Source: Candidatus Gastranaerophilales bacterium (GTDB lineage: Bacteria > Cyanobacteriota > Vampirovibrionia > Gastranaerophilales > Gastranaerophilaceae). From it: a stretch of 64,000 nucleotides of DNA. The notes beneath the pieces are model-generated. The model ran no database searches. It worked only from the letters and a program-made list of their open reading frames with translations, and was not told the origin of the DNA. The stretch spans positions 124,001 through 188,000 of the forward strand of contig CALUWC010000002.1 of the NCBI GenBank assembly GCA_944324395.1, given 5' to 3'. The first letter of the stretch is position 1. Every line of letters begins with the position of its first letter. The translations under genes and the position numbers were made by a program. Positions 1-9,099 of this stretch are shown piece after piece.

Positions 1-2107
1 CTTGAAAAGCTGAAGAATCCAGATTTTGGCTCTTTGAACCGTTAACATACTCAACTTCTAATAAAACAGAAGGATTGCTTTCACTTTGATGAAGAACCTG
101 AAGTCCGTTTTTACCCCAGACTCTTTCAGATAAACCTGCTTTAATCCAATCATCTTCATTTAACGATGATTGTATTGTTTGTGCCAGTTTTGAATCATCT
201 TTAAAGCTTGAATCATAACATATACCGGAACCGGATTTCCCTGGTTCAGAATCTGCATGCAGCGAAACAAAGACTATATCTTTTTTATTGTATTTCTTAT
301 TTGTTAACCTGCCGCTTGAAATATCCTCAACCAGATTTGAAACCGTACCTTGTGCCGAAATAGTTTGAGCATGTCCGCTTGCAATAACCACTGTATAACC
401 CTCTGCCTGTAGTTTTTCAGCGGCTTTTTCGGCATAATCTTGCATTTTTTCATATTCTAATAATGGAGCATATTTTCCATTACCTTTTTTAATAAAACTG
501 TATGAACCTGGATCGAAATTTCCGGTTTTAACACTGTATCCGCCATGACCCGGATTTAATATCACGACCTTTCCATTAGGTTTTGTCGTAGGTTTTAGAA
601 CCGGAGAAATATCAGCAACTACTTTACCGTTTTTTGAAACAGGTGCCGGAATTCTTTCCATCGGAGTTAAATCTAAATCATTTTCATTAAATTTAATACC
701 ATTTTGCTTACAAAATTCTTTATATTTATTTAAAGCTTCGTTTTTAGCCGCTGCTATTGCACCTCTACGCCATTGTTCGGCTGTTTTAATCTCTGAGTTG
801 GCAGTAAACTTTACTTTCGGGCTATTATCAACTTTACTGCCTGAGGTATTTGATGCAGGTGAGGTCTTTGACACCCCATCAGGTTTTAATAGCATATTAT
901 TTATCATTTTATCAAGTTCTTTAGTATTTACCATACCGAATGAATCAAATTCTTTATTTAATTCTTCTTCAAAAACGGCTCTTTGAGACTCCGGAATATT
1001 TTTTTCTTTAGCCAAAGCATCATATATATGCATAACCGTTTCTTTTCTTGAATCTTTGCTGCTTCCGATTTCACTTGTAATACCCTCAATCAAGGATTCT
1101 CCCGTATTTAATTTATCATAAGCTTTTATAACTTCTGATGCATTTTCGTGAGTAACCAAAGATTTTAATTCATTAAATGACTTTTTACCAACCGCAGCAA
1201 TCCTGTGGTCAATATCCCGTTCCATTTTTGCAGCTATTACATCAGGTGAAGCCATCATACGAGTAATTGTTTCATCGAGCTTTTTAGTGCTGACCATGCC
1301 CCATGAATCAAACTGGTCATTTAGTTCTTCTTCAAACCCTTCTCTGACAGCCTTATCAGTTCCATACCGTTTTGCAAGCATATCATATATATGCATAACA
1401 GCAGATTTTCGTTTGTTTTTATCACTGCGAACTTCACTCGTAATAGTATTTATAAGGCTTTCCTTACTTTTATTCTTAGAATTTTTCGTATAAGCCTCAA
1501 TAACTTCTTTAACATTCTTAGGATTAATTTCTTTTATGAGAGCATCAAAATCTGGTTTTCCTACAGCACCCCAGTAATCACAAGATTTTTGGTAAATATT
1601 TGCAGCAAGTTCTTCGGGAGAATATGAAGACCCCCATTTCGCTCTATTTCCGGAAGCCTGACTTGGAGGCGGAGCCTGTCTTTTCTGAACAGGCTTTCTG
1701 CTGCGAGTTTGAGGAGTTCCGGTAGTTGAAGAATTGCTTTTTGTTTTAGCATTATGATTAAAAACATAGAAAGTCTCACCGGCAGAAGCTTTATAATTAT
1801 TATACGGCTTTGGCAAATTATTCAATCTGCCAAACTCTTCCATAGTCATTCCGTTTGCCCTCACAAGAGTCATAATTCCTTTACCTTTAGGAACTTGAGC
1901 AGTGGGAAGATTGATTTTTTGTCCCGCTGTCAGCGAAGATTTCTTCAATCCTGTCCATTCCATAAATTGTTTAGGATTCATTCCATACCGTTTTGCAATA
2001 ACAGATAATGATTCCCCAGATTTAACGACAATTTGAGCCGGTCTGCCGGCCTGAGTATTGTTTCTATTTGATTCTTGCCCATTTATTGAATTTACACTGC
2101 CGGACAT
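1..2107 (-). CDS. LysM-domain N-acetylmuramoyl-L-alanine amidase (partial, C-terminus beyond left edge)
   Basis: Cell-wall hydrolase predicted to cleave the amide bond between MurNAc and the stem peptide. The 702 visible residues start at an ATG behind a GGAG-like site. A LysM domain lies at about residues 24-66 (SGESLSVIAKRYGM), then a second weaker LysM-like stretch, a Ser/Thr/Pro/Gln-rich linker, and two tandem copies of a roughly 100-residue module (ends DSWGMVSTKKLDE and DSFGMVNTKELDK). The amidase_3 catalytic domain begins near residue 508. Its zinc and catalytic motifs are visible: ILNPGHGG, LLEYEK, SLHAD near 616 and EVEYVN near 685. No Sec signal peptide is seen, which is unusual for a wall enzyme. 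The frame is open to base 1, so only the last part of the domain is missing. Family is confident; export route is unknown. Confidence 0.9.
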   Translation of the reverse strand, partial: MSGSVNSINGQESNRNNTQAGRPAQIVVKSGESLSVIAKRYGMNPKQFMEWTGLKKSSLTAGQKINLPTAQVPKGKGIMTLVRANGMTMEEFGRLNNLPKPYNNYKASAGETFYVFNHNAKTKSNSSTTGTPQTRSRKPVQKRQAPPPSQASGNRAKWGSSYSPEELAANIYQKSCDYWGAVGKPDFDALIKEINPKNVKEVIEAYTKNSKNKSKESLINTITSEVRSDKNKRKSAVMHIYDMLAKRYGTDKAVREGFEEELNDQFDSWGMVSTKKLDETITRMMASPDVIAAKMERDIDHRIAAVGKKSFNELKSLVTHENASEVIKAYDKLNTGESLIEGITSEIGSSKDSRKETVMHIYDALAKEKNIPESQRAVFEEELNKEFDSFGMVNTKELDKMINNMLLKPDGVSKTSPASNTSGSKVDNSPKVKFTANSEIKTAEQWRRGAIAAAKNEALNKYKEFCKQNGIKFNENDLDLTPMERIPAPVSKNGKVVADISPVLKPTTKPNGKVVILNPGHGGYSVKTGNFDPGSYSFIKKGNGKYAPLLEYEKMQDYAEKAAEKLQAEGYTVVIASGHAQTISAQGTVSNLVEDISSGRLTNKKYNKKDIVFVSLHADSEPGKSGSGICYDSSFKDDSKLAQTIQSSLNEDDWIKAGLSERVWGKNGLQVLHQSESNPSVLLEVEYVNGSKSQNLDSSAFQ

Positions 2108-2210
2108 TATTTTTCTCCATATAAAATCTACACATAAAAAACTACGGCAGATACATAAATAATCTTTAATATCTGCCATAATATAGTTCATAAAAATTTA
2201 CATATAAAAT

Positions 2211-2861
2211 TTATGTATTAAAAATCCTGTCACCCGCATCACCCATACCTGGAACAATGTAGCCTTTCTCATTCAGGTGATCATCAATTGCTGCTGTTAT
2301 AATTTCTATATCCGGATAATGCTGCTGAATATTTTCAATTCCCTGCGGAGCAGCAATTATACATACACATTTAATATTTTTTACAGGAATTCCTTTATTC
2401 GCATACAGATCTATTGCTGCTAAAAGAGAATTTCCTGTAGCAAGCATGGGATCAGTAATATAAACATAGAATTTTTCAGGATTATCAGCCTTTAGCGGAA
2501 CCTTATTGTAATACCATACAGGTTTTAATGTTTTTTCATCACGATACATTCCTATATGACGTATTGTAGCCTGCGGCAAGATATCTATGGCTTCATCCGT
2601 AAAAATCAAACCCGCTCTTAAAATCGGAGAAATAATTAAATTTATATCAGGGTCAACGGTTTTTGCACTAAACGTAGTTAATGGAGTAGTAACATCTTTT
2701 TCTACAAGCGGAAGGTTTTTAGCAGCCTCATACAAAAGACATCTCGTAATTTTTCTTGTTGCAATTCTTACCCCTTGACTATCCGTATCTTTATCTCTCA
2801 TTGTGCATAAATTTAATAAAACCACCGGATTATTTATTACCCTGACTTTTTCCAAATTCAT
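2211..2861 (-). CDS. upp: uracil phosphoribosyltransferase
   Basis: Makes UMP from uracil and PRPP in pyrimidine salvage. The 216 residues are the usual family length. The PRPP-binding loop YITDPMLATGNSLLA is near residues 133-147, SPILRAGL lies upstream of it, and the uracil-binding C-terminal GDAGDRIFNT is intact. The ATG is preceded by a GGGGGT ribosome site. It lies 20 bases after the mlaD-like gene on the same strand, so the two are probably co-transcribed. Confidence 0.95.
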   Translation of the reverse strand: MNLEKVRVINNPVVLLNLCTMRDKDTDSQGVRIATRKITRCLLYEAAKNLPLVEKDVTTPLTTFSAKTVDPDINLIISPILRAGLIFTDEAIDILPQATIRHIGMYRDEKTLKPVWYYNKVPLKADNPEKFYVYITDPMLATGNSLLAAIDLYANKGIPVKNIKCVCIIAAPQGIENIQQHYPDIEIITAAIDDHLNEKGYIVPGMGDAGDRIFNT

Positions 2862-2881
2862 TACTTACCCCCAAATATTTA

Positions 2882-3502
2882 TTATTTAAAATTATCCATA
2901 AACTTATCTTTTGTATCCTGAATATTTTTAACAGACTTATCAACATTAATAAGACTTTCAGTAGCATCGGCAGGTGTAACCACATTTTTAGGGACTTTGC
3001 CATTGGATGTAAATTCAAACTGACTGGAAGCATGACCTAACGTTGTTACAATTGCATCTAACTCTTTAAAAATACTGTCAAACAGTCCCATAACCTTGCT
3101 TAACCTTGTAGGCTCTTTAGGAATAATAATTCTATCTGTTTTACTGTCCTCTTCAGGAGGATAAATTTCCAGAGCTTTGGAACCGCCAAGACCTGAAGCC
3201 TCAACCGTAGCAACAGATCCGGCTGGCAATGCCAAATCTTTTTGAGTAACAACAAATTTTATATAAACTTCCGTTGATATAATTTGAATTTTTTTTACAT
3301 ACCCAATCTGCACCCCTAAAAATTTAACAGGCGACCCTACAATAAGTCCGTCAACATCTTCCATAAAAATCTGGTAATTTTTAAACTGTTTCTGATTTTG
3401 GTAATTATAATACCGAAATCCAAGTACTATAAATGCGACAATAAAGAGCCATATAACAAACTCAATCCACGCATATACCCTTATATTACCAAAAACTTTC
3501 AT
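2882..3502 (-). CDS. MlaD/MCE-domain envelope lipid-transport protein
   Basis: Single-pass inner-membrane protein of the MCE family, which holds lipids in transit between inner and outer membranes. One transmembrane helix covers about residues 11-29, followed by an MCE/MlaD domain (MEDVDGLIVGSPVKFLGVQIG, then LPAGSVATVEASGLGG) and a C-terminal tail that is probably helical. The frame opens nine codons upstream, but I choose the internal ATG because a perfect TATAAT lies seven bases before it, inside the longer frame, and no ribosome site is present. No MlaE/MlaF partners lie nearby. It is upstream of upp in the same direction. Confidence 0.8.
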   Translation of the reverse strand: MKVFGNIRVYAWIEFVIWLFIVAFIVLGFRYYNYQNQKQFKNYQIFMEDVDGLIVGSPVKFLGVQIGYVKKIQIISTEVYIKFVVTQKDLALPAGSVATVEASGLGGSKALEIYPPEEDSKTDRIIIPKEPTRLSKVMGLFDSIFKELDAIVTTLGHASSQFEFTSNGKVPKNVVTPADATESLINVDKSVKNIQDTKDKFMDNFK

Positions 3503-3509
3503 AGTACAT

Positions 3510-3515
3510 ATTATA
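3510..3515 (-). promoter_or_regulatory. -10 box of leaderless mlaD-like gene
   Basis: TATAAT on the minus strand, with seven bases (ATGTACT) before the ATG at 3502 and no Shine-Dalgarno sequence. Transcription would begin at or within a base of the start codon. Confidence 0.6.
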
Positions 3516-3581
3516 CACCAAAGTCCCATATTACAAAATTATGTTATTTTGTTTTATGTATTTTTGTAATAGATTTGTAGA

Positions 3582-3971
3582 ATGCTGGACTTAATAAAAT
3601 CAATTATATATGAAACCTTATCATATTTCGTACCGGAACAGTTAACTTACGAGATTACCGGAGAGTGCAAAAAATGCGGAAAATGCTGTAATTATATGTA
3701 CAGTGTTGATACATATACCGAGAAGGAATTTAAAATAATGCAAACTATTTTCCCGACATACAAAAGATTTTATATAAAAGGAAAAGATGAAGAAGGAAAT
3801 CTTATATTTGCCTGCAAACTTGTAACACCTGAAGGTTTATGTTCTGATTATAAACACAGACCACGAATGTGCCGAAAATATCCTGCAAAAAGAATAGCTT
3901 ACCCCGGTAAACTTCACGAAGGCTGCGGCTATACCGTACATATTAAAAAATTTAAAGATTATTTGAAATGA
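3582..3971 (+). CDS. YkgJ-type cysteine-cluster protein
   Basis: Small protein of 129 residues with the metal-chelating cluster CKKCGKCC (Cys29, Cys32, Cys35, Cys36) and further cysteines in CKLV, GLCSDY, RMCRKYP and GCGY. This pattern defines the YkgJ family, annotated as a zinc- or iron-chelating domain without an established reaction. It stands alone, divergent from the mlaD-like gene. No ribosome site is visible; a weak -10-like TAGATT sits six bases before the ATG. Confidence 0.8.
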   Translation: MLDLIKSIIYETLSYFVPEQLTYEITGECKKCGKCCNYMYSVDTYTEKEFKIMQTIFPTYKRFYIKGKDEEGNLIFACKLVTPEGLCSDYKHRPRMCRKYPAKRIAYPGKLHEGCGYTVHIKKFKDYLK

Positions 3972-4007
3972 CAGGGAATTAAATTATAAATTCCTGCTTA
4001 TAACTTA

Positions 4008-4685
4008 TTAAACATTATATTTGATATCTAAATAATCTCCATAAGGATTAACATTAATCTTCCTTAAATATTCGCCATCCAGAGGTGAAATACCTTTTTC
4101 ATATCCTATTCTGCCGTTATGTACAGCTCCACCCGGAAATTTAAAATTATTCAACTCAAAATAATTTTTCAAAGATTGTAAATTCTCATCAATTTTGTTT
4201 TTAATCGTCACTTTTGTAATATTAGGACGGTGATGAACAGAATAACTCCAAGACGTATCATTATGTATGGAATAATTAGTCTTTAAATCGGCAAAACTCT
4301 TATAAGACGGTTTTAAATCATTATACAAAGTCTTTGCTCTTCTGTTGACAGTCTGTCCCCGCTTAAAAACTCTATCCAACCAGCTTGTATCCTGTCTGAA
4401 ATACGTATTTTCGTTTTCAAAAACTATACTTTTATTATTAACATGATCTTTTACTGTTGTAGTATGAGCAGTCACATTATTGTAAAAACCACTTTTATTA
4501 GTATCTGTTTTGATGATTTCTTTACGTACAGAACCGTTTTTCAGGGATGTAATAATATTTTCACCATTATTTCCTGTTTTTTTATACACTTTAATCCCGT
4601 TTTTTGATTTACCGATAAGTTTACCATATTTTGTCCCCCGGCTTATAAAGCTAAAAGCTTGACGTGCAATACCAAATATCCCCAT
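4008..4685 (-). CDS. hypothetical protein, 225 residues
   Basis: Not recognised. Soluble, basic, rich in Asn, Lys and Thr. The frame extends 16 codons upstream, but the internal ATG at 4685 (MGIFGIARQAF) has a strong AAAGGAGAAAAT ribosome site, so I start there. The N-terminus is amphipathic; the C-terminal third (HNGRIGYEKGISPLDGEYL) has the look of a folded domain. No signal peptide or membrane segment is clear. It stands alone between a plus-strand cysteine-cluster gene and the EamA transporter. Confidence 0.6.
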   Translation of the reverse strand: MGIFGIARQAFSFISRGTKYGKLIGKSKNGIKVYKKTGNNGENIITSLKNGSVRKEIIKTDTNKSGFYNNVTAHTTTVKDHVNNKSIVFENENTYFRQDTSWLDRVFKRGQTVNRRAKTLYNDLKPSYKSFADLKTNYSIHNDTSWSYSVHHRPNITKVTIKNKIDENLQSLKNYFELNNFKFPGGAVHNGRIGYEKGISPLDGEYLRKINVNPYGDYLDIKYNV

Positions 4686-4805
4686 ATTTTCTCCTTTCTG
4701 ATTTCCCCATATATATATATAAAATTTTTTCAAATAAAATTGCGTATAAAAAATATAATTATCACAAAACTTATAATATAGTAAGTTTCAAATCATTGAG
4801 TAATG

Positions 4806-5654
4806 TTACAATAAAATAAAACAACTTCCAATTATCATAATCAAAGACCCTAAAAGTTTTTTCAAAATATTACGCTCGTGAAAAACCTTATAGCCAAACA
4901 AAACAGCAACTATACTCGAAAGTTGAAACAATGCCAGTGATAAACCTACATTCAGGTTTTCAAATACAATATTTGTCGAAAGCTGCATAACCCCTAAAAA
5001 TAAAGCAATAAGAAAACTTCCGCCCAAATTTTGCTTTGTAAAAATCTTAAATTTGACCCTGTATATAAGCATCAAAACAACGGTAAATATAAATCCTAAA
5101 AAACACCATAAAATAAAGCTTTCCTCAGGGGAAGACATTAGAATAATCTTTTTCAAAACAACAGCCTCGCACCCGGTAAAAAATAATGCACAGAATCTTA
5201 AAATAATATCTTTACGCTTAAATAAAGCTAAACTAAAACCTTCCTTTGTAGTATCAAAAATATACCAGCTGCCCCAGATTATAAATATTACACCTGCAAT
5301 TCCGGCTAAATCAGGAACTTCACCAAGAATAACAAATCCTAAAAACAAACCCACAATACATTTATATGAATTTATCGGGCCTAATAAAGACATTTCACCG
5401 CATTGCAAAGCTTTAATTAAACATACCGAACCCAATGTACATAAAATTCCGGCTAAAGCTGCATAGCACCAATAATCCGAACCATAGTACCAATTATTAT
5501 TTAATGCCGGATATATACAAAACAAACTCAAAAACAAATAAGAATATAAATTAATTAAAATTGCGGAATTAGTTTCTGATAATTTCTTTTGCAGCATATT
5601 AGCTGCAGGATTAGATAAAATTCGTGCAGCAAGAGCTCCTACAGTAACCAGCAT
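4806..5654 (-). CDS. EamA/DMT-family transporter
   Basis: Integral membrane protein of 282 residues with about ten hydrophobic helices arranged as two EamA repeats, typical of drug/metabolite exporters. The conserved stretch LLGPINSYKCIVGLFLGFVI is the end of the first repeat and LALFQLSSIVAVLFGYKVF the end of the second. Substrate cannot be told. The ATG lies three bases after the CorA stop codon, so translation is probably coupled to that gene; no separate ribosome site is visible. Confidence 0.8.
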   Translation of the reverse strand: MLVTVGALAARILSNPAANMLQKKLSETNSAILINLYSYLFLSLFCIYPALNNNWYYGSDYWCYAALAGILCTLGSVCLIKALQCGEMSLLGPINSYKCIVGLFLGFVILGEVPDLAGIAGVIFIIWGSWYIFDTTKEGFSLALFKRKDIILRFCALFFTGCEAVVLKKIILMSSPEESFILWCFLGFIFTVVLMLIYRVKFKIFTKQNLGGSFLIALFLGVMQLSTNIVFENLNVGLSLALFQLSSIVAVLFGYKVFHERNILKKLLGSLIMIIGSCFILL

Positions 5655-5657
5655 AGA

Positions 5658-6611
5658 CTACAGCATACCTTTACGGTTAAAGAATATCGCAACAATACAT
5701 GTAGCAATTACAGAAATCATTATTACAATAGAAAAGCCAAAATGTGTATGACTAAATGGCACAGGCACATTCATTCCCCAGAAACTACCTATTACCGTAG
5801 GTATAGACATGATAATTGTGATTGCAGCTAAAAATTTCATCACAAGGTTCAAATTGTTGTTAATAATAGATGCCATACAATCCATCATACTTTCAAGAAT
5901 TGTTCTGTGCATTTCAACCATCTCAGCTGCCTGTTTGTTTTCAATAATAACATCTTCCAGCATATCAATATCATCTTCTGTAAATTTTAAAATAGTCTGC
6001 AGAGCCGGAGCATTAACCATTCTCAGCAGTTTCTGCAATACAAGCTGGTTATCTTTTAAAGCTGTCGTAAAATATACCAGAGATTTCTGAATTTCCATCA
6101 ACTGAAATAATGCCTTATTATTAGTGGTTTTCTTCAAAGAATCTTCTATATTTTCAGTCTGTTTATTGATAACATTCAAATATCTTAAATAGAATTTTGC
6201 AGCCCTGAACAAGATATTTAACATAAAATTAGCTTTATGGCGGGTATCAAAAAACTTTGCAGTATCCGCATTGAAAGAATTAATAATCTTGTTCTCATGC
6301 GAACAAACCGTAATAATACTTTCCGGAGTAAATATTAAACCCAGAGGCAAAGTATCAAAATTACCTTCTTCATCCATAACAGGAACATTTGTAATCACAA
6401 GAAGGTTTCCGTCCTCAAAATCCATACGTGATAACTCATCTGCGTCTAATGAGTTGTTTAAAAAACTTTCATCTAACCCCAGTACCAGCGAAACCTGCTG
6501 AATTTCTTCATGTGTCGGATTTATCAGATTAAACCAGGAACCTGAAACAGCTTCATTCAAATTCAATTTTTGTAAGGAGCCATTATCCTGAGTCTTTGTA
6601 ATTTCTAACAT
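5658..6611 (-). CDS. CorA-family magnesium/cobalt transporter
   Basis: Divalent-cation channel of the CorA/MIT family. It has a long cytoplasmic N-terminal alpha/beta and helical domain, then two C-terminal transmembrane helices. The signature GMN tripeptide is visible in FWGMNVPVPF near residue 279, at the end of the first helix. About 317 residues, the normal length. The start is uncertain: ATG at 6611 or TTG at 6617, which sits at better spacing behind AGGAATAG. It probably forms an operon with the EamA gene. Confidence 0.88.
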   Translation of the reverse strand: MLEITKTQDNGSLQKLNLNEAVSGSWFNLINPTHEEIQQVSLVLGLDESFLNNSLDADELSRMDFEDGNLLVITNVPVMDEEGNFDTLPLGLIFTPESIITVCSHENKIINSFNADTAKFFDTRHKANFMLNILFRAAKFYLRYLNVINKQTENIEDSLKKTTNNKALFQLMEIQKSLVYFTTALKDNQLVLQKLLRMVNAPALQTILKFTEDDIDMLEDVIIENKQAAEMVEMHRTILESMMDCMASIINNNLNLVMKFLAAITIIMSIPTVIGSFWGMNVPVPFSHTHFGFSIVIMISVIATCIVAIFFNRKGML

Positions 6612-6722
6612 AAGCAACTATTCCTAAGTAAATCTGACTTAATCACATTAAACTACACTTGAAGCCAAAGTTCAATAGTCTAAATTAAGGAATTTACATA
6701 CTATATTGATAACAGAAATGAG

Positions 6723-7124
6723 TTATTCATCATCTTCAAATACACTGCTATCTTCGTTATCCTCATTAGTTTGAGAATGATTTTGGGATTGATTTTGCTG
6801 TTTTTTAATACGTAAAAGTTCTTTTAAATCTTCTGCAATTTTCTCTTCTTCATCAACTACAGCTTTGCGTTTTTTTGCATTTAAAACATTGGCAACATTC
6901 ATCATTGCAAGAGAATTTAATGTAGCTCTCAAAACAGCACTTTGGTCCATATACTGATTACTTTGAGGGACAGGTTCTTCTTCGGCATGTCTTTGAGAAA
7001 AATACTCACCGCCTTGTCCCATTTTATCATCTGATAATTTTGCTGCAGTTCCAGATATATCGCCGCTTTTGAAATTAAACGAGCCGCCTATACCGAAAAA
7101 TCCGGCAGATCTGTTATCGACCAT
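6723..7124 (-). CDS. hypothetical protein, 133 residues
   Basis: Not recognised. The N-terminus is Gly/Phe-rich (GFFGIGGSFNFKSGD), the middle probably helical (LRATLNSLAMMNVANVL), and the C-terminus a charged Lys/Glu then Gln/Asn/Asp-rich tail ending in acidic residues. No signal peptide or membrane helix. It is alone, with a 269-base divergent promoter region separating it from the pilin-like gene. Confidence 0.55.
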   Translation of the reverse strand: MVDNRSAGFFGIGGSFNFKSGDISGTAAKLSDDKMGQGGEYFSQRHAEEEPVPQSNQYMDQSAVLRATLNSLAMMNVANVLNAKKRKAVVDEEEKIAEDLKELLRIKKQQNQSQNHSQTNEDNEDSSVFEDDE

Positions 7125-7187
7125 AGTTCTAACCTTTACTTCTTGTTTGGAATATATAATCCCAAATATCCGTGTTTAATTTTTATT

Positions 7188-7203
7188 CACATTATAAAAT
7201 GTG
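7188..7203. promoter_or_regulatory. 16-base near-palindrome in divergent promoter region
   Basis: CACATTATAAAATGTG, symmetric except at the centre, lies about 65 bases upstream of the minus-strand hypothetical gene. It could be an operator half-site pair or part of a -10 region; nothing proves binding. Confidence 0.3.
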
Positions 7204-7324
7204 TGATATGTTATTAACTCATCTGAACGGATTATTTTGCTATCTTGTAAACAAAATTTTACAATCCGCAATATAAATTTTCCTCTTACTTAAACCTTTA
7301 CTACTATTATAATAACACATTATA

Positions 7325-7353
7325 TTGAAAATTACAAGAACGTATGATATAAT
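7325..7353 (+). promoter_or_regulatory. sigma-70-type promoter of pilin-like gene
   Basis: TTGAAA, a 17-base spacer, then TATAAT. This is the best consensus promoter in the divergent region and would start a transcript about 34 bases before the pilin-like ATG. It may also serve the RNase P RNA gene directly downstream. Confidence 0.7.
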
Positions 7354-7393
7354 AAGAAATATATTGATATTATAGAGTTGAGGATTGTAAGAG

Positions 7394-8047
7394 ATGAAAA
7401 GATTTAATAACGCATTCACACTGACAGAATTACTGGTTGCTCTCGGAGTTGTTGCAATTCTTTGTGCAATATTGATGCCGGTTATATTTAACCTGATACC
7501 GAATCAGAATACAATTATGGCTAAAAGAGCTTACTACACTATACAAACAATAGTAAGTGAACTCATAAATGATGAAGCCTGCTATCCGGATAAAACATCC
7601 TCCGTAACTGACAGAAGAATCGGTTTTGATGACGGTGCAGGTACTGCAAACTGTCTGGAATGGACAAATACAGGCTCTACTGACAGTGCAGGGAAATTCA
7701 AAACTTTATTCAGAGATAAATTAGGACTTGATGGTAGTGCTGATAACTTTGACACTGCGGATGGTATACAATGGAAATTCTCAAATGCAGCGTTTAATTC
7801 TGGAAATACTACCGGCGGCTCAATAAAGTTATCTGTTGATGTAAATGGTGAGGAAGATCCAAACTGCAGCAATACAAACAACTACAATACAGAGCTTGGA
7901 AGCGGCGGAAGCAATTGTTCTTCAAGAAAAAGCGGTTTTGACAGATTCCAGGTTACAATATACGGCAACGGAAAAGTTGAAATAAACAGCTCTGATAAAT
8001 GGGCAATTGAGGCAGTAAAAGTCAGCAAGAGCCTAACAGAAGACTAA
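7394..8047 (+). CDS. type IV pilin-like / pseudopilin protein
   Basis: Prepilin of 217 residues. The N-terminus reads MKRFNNAFTLTELLVALGVV, with short basic leader, cleavage after Ala7 and Phe8 becoming residue 1 of the mature protein; Glu12 is then the conserved Glu+5. One hydrophobic helix follows to about residue 32. The globular part is Gly/Ser/Asn/Asp-rich with four cysteines (ACY, NCLEW, NCSN, NCSS). Ala rather than Gly precedes the cleavage site, a tolerated variant. No other pilus genes are adjacent; a GspE/PilB-like ATPase is encoded 28 kb away. Its stop codon touches the RNase P RNA gene. Confidence 0.85.
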   Translation: MKRFNNAFTLTELLVALGVVAILCAILMPVIFNLIPNQNTIMAKRAYYTIQTIVSELINDEACYPDKTSSVTDRRIGFDDGAGTANCLEWTNTGSTDSAGKFKTLFRDKLGLDGSADNFDTADGIQWKFSNAAFNSGNTTGGSIKLSVDVNGEEDPNCSNTNNYNTELGSGGSNCSSRKSGFDRFQVTIYGNGKVEINSSDKWAIEAVKVSKSLTED

Positions 8048-8391
8048 AGCAGCCGGATAATCGCACTTGAAATTATTTTGAGTGAGGAAAGTCCGTACAT
8101 CCAAGAACAGGCCGCCGGAGAAACTCCGGGCGATGTGAGTCGGCGGATAGTGCCACAGAAATGTAGACTGCCAATGGGCAAAATGCCACAGGCGATGGTG
8201 CAACGGTGAGTTAAGAGCTTCACCAGTGATACCGGAAGGTATCAGCTAGGTAAACCCCGGTCGGATGCAAGATTGAATTGAAGGTTAAGGTTGTTCGCCA
8301 TCTTCAGACAAATCGCTAGAGATCAGGAGCAATCCTGATACCAGACAGATGATTATCTATAAACAGAATACGGCTTACGGGCTGCTTTTTT
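8047..8391 (+). ncRNA. rnpB: RNase P RNA, bacterial type A
   Basis: Catalytic RNA that trims tRNA 5' ends. The conserved cores are present in order: GAGGAAAGTCC near 8084, the purine-rich GGTAAACCCCGG block near 8252, AGACAGATGATTATC near 8343 and ACAGAATACGGCTTACG near 8362. The P1 helix closes the molecule: AAGCAGCC at 8047-8054 pairs with GGCTGCTT at 8380-8387, followed by a T run. The 5' strand of P1 overlaps the last base of the pilin-like stop codon. Confidence 0.95.
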
Positions 8392-8430
8392 AAAAAACGA
8401 ACTATTGATATTCAAAAGTTCGTTTTTTAA
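8391..8430 (+). terminator. intrinsic terminator after rnpB
   Basis: AAAAAACGAACT pairs with AGTTCGTTTTTT around a 14-base loop, ending in a T run. Lies between rnpB and the tmk promoter. Confidence 0.75.
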
Positions 8431-8459
8431 GCTATAATAAACATAAAAAGAGAGGAATT

Positions 8460-9074
8460 ATGCAAAAAGGTTTATTTATAACATTTGAAGGTGCTGACGG
8501 CTGCGGGAAAACAACCCAGTTGAATTTATTAAAAGATTACCTGACCGCAAAAGGATATGCCGTTATTTTGACAAGAGAACCCGGGGGAAAAGGTTTAGGG
8601 GAAAAGATAAGAGAAATTCTGCTAAATTATGACGGAAAAGTTGCAGATCGCTGTGAATCTTTTTTATTCTTGGCAGATAGAGCTCAAAATATTGAAACTA
8701 TTGTAAAACCTGCAATTGAATCAGGTAAAATCGTATTATGCGACAGACATACGGATAGTTCTGTTGCATATCAAGGCTATGGCAGAGGGTTGGATATTGA
8801 GCAGATAAAAATGCTAAACAACCTTGCAACCGGAGGAAAGCAGCCAGATTTAACTCTTGTTTTTGATGTTGATATAGAAACATCAATGCAAAGAGTCGGT
8901 AATGAAAAAGACCGAATGGAAAGCTCCAGTAAAGAATTTTTCAACAGAGTGCGGAACGGATACCTTGAAATGGCAAAACAAGAACCCGAACGACTGAAAA
9001 TCGTAGATTCAACAAAATCAATTGACGAAGTACACAAAAGAGTAATTGAAATAATTCTGCCATATCTTAAATAA
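8460..9074 (+). CDS. tmk: thymidylate kinase
   Basis: Phosphorylates dTMP to dTDP. 204 residues, the usual length. The P-loop FEGADGCGKTTQ ends at residue 20, with Lys17 and Thr18 in the phosphate-binding positions. The dTMP-binding CDRHTDSSVAYQGYGRG is present, with DRH in place of the common DRY. The lid region KDRMESSSKEFFNRVRNGY follows. The gene has its own TATAAT at 8433-8438 and an AGAGAGG ribosome site. It converges on the SNF2 helicase gene with 25 bases between. Confidence 0.95.
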   Translation: MQKGLFITFEGADGCGKTTQLNLLKDYLTAKGYAVILTREPGGKGLGEKIREILLNYDGKVADRCESFLFLADRAQNIETIVKPAIESGKIVLCDRHTDSSVAYQGYGRGLDIEQIKMLNNLATGGKQPDLTLVFDVDIETSMQRVGNEKDRMESSSKEFFNRVRNGYLEMAKQEPERLKIVDSTKSIDEVHKRVIEIILPYLK

Positions 9075-9099
9075 ACTATTTAACACTTCTACAATAAAA

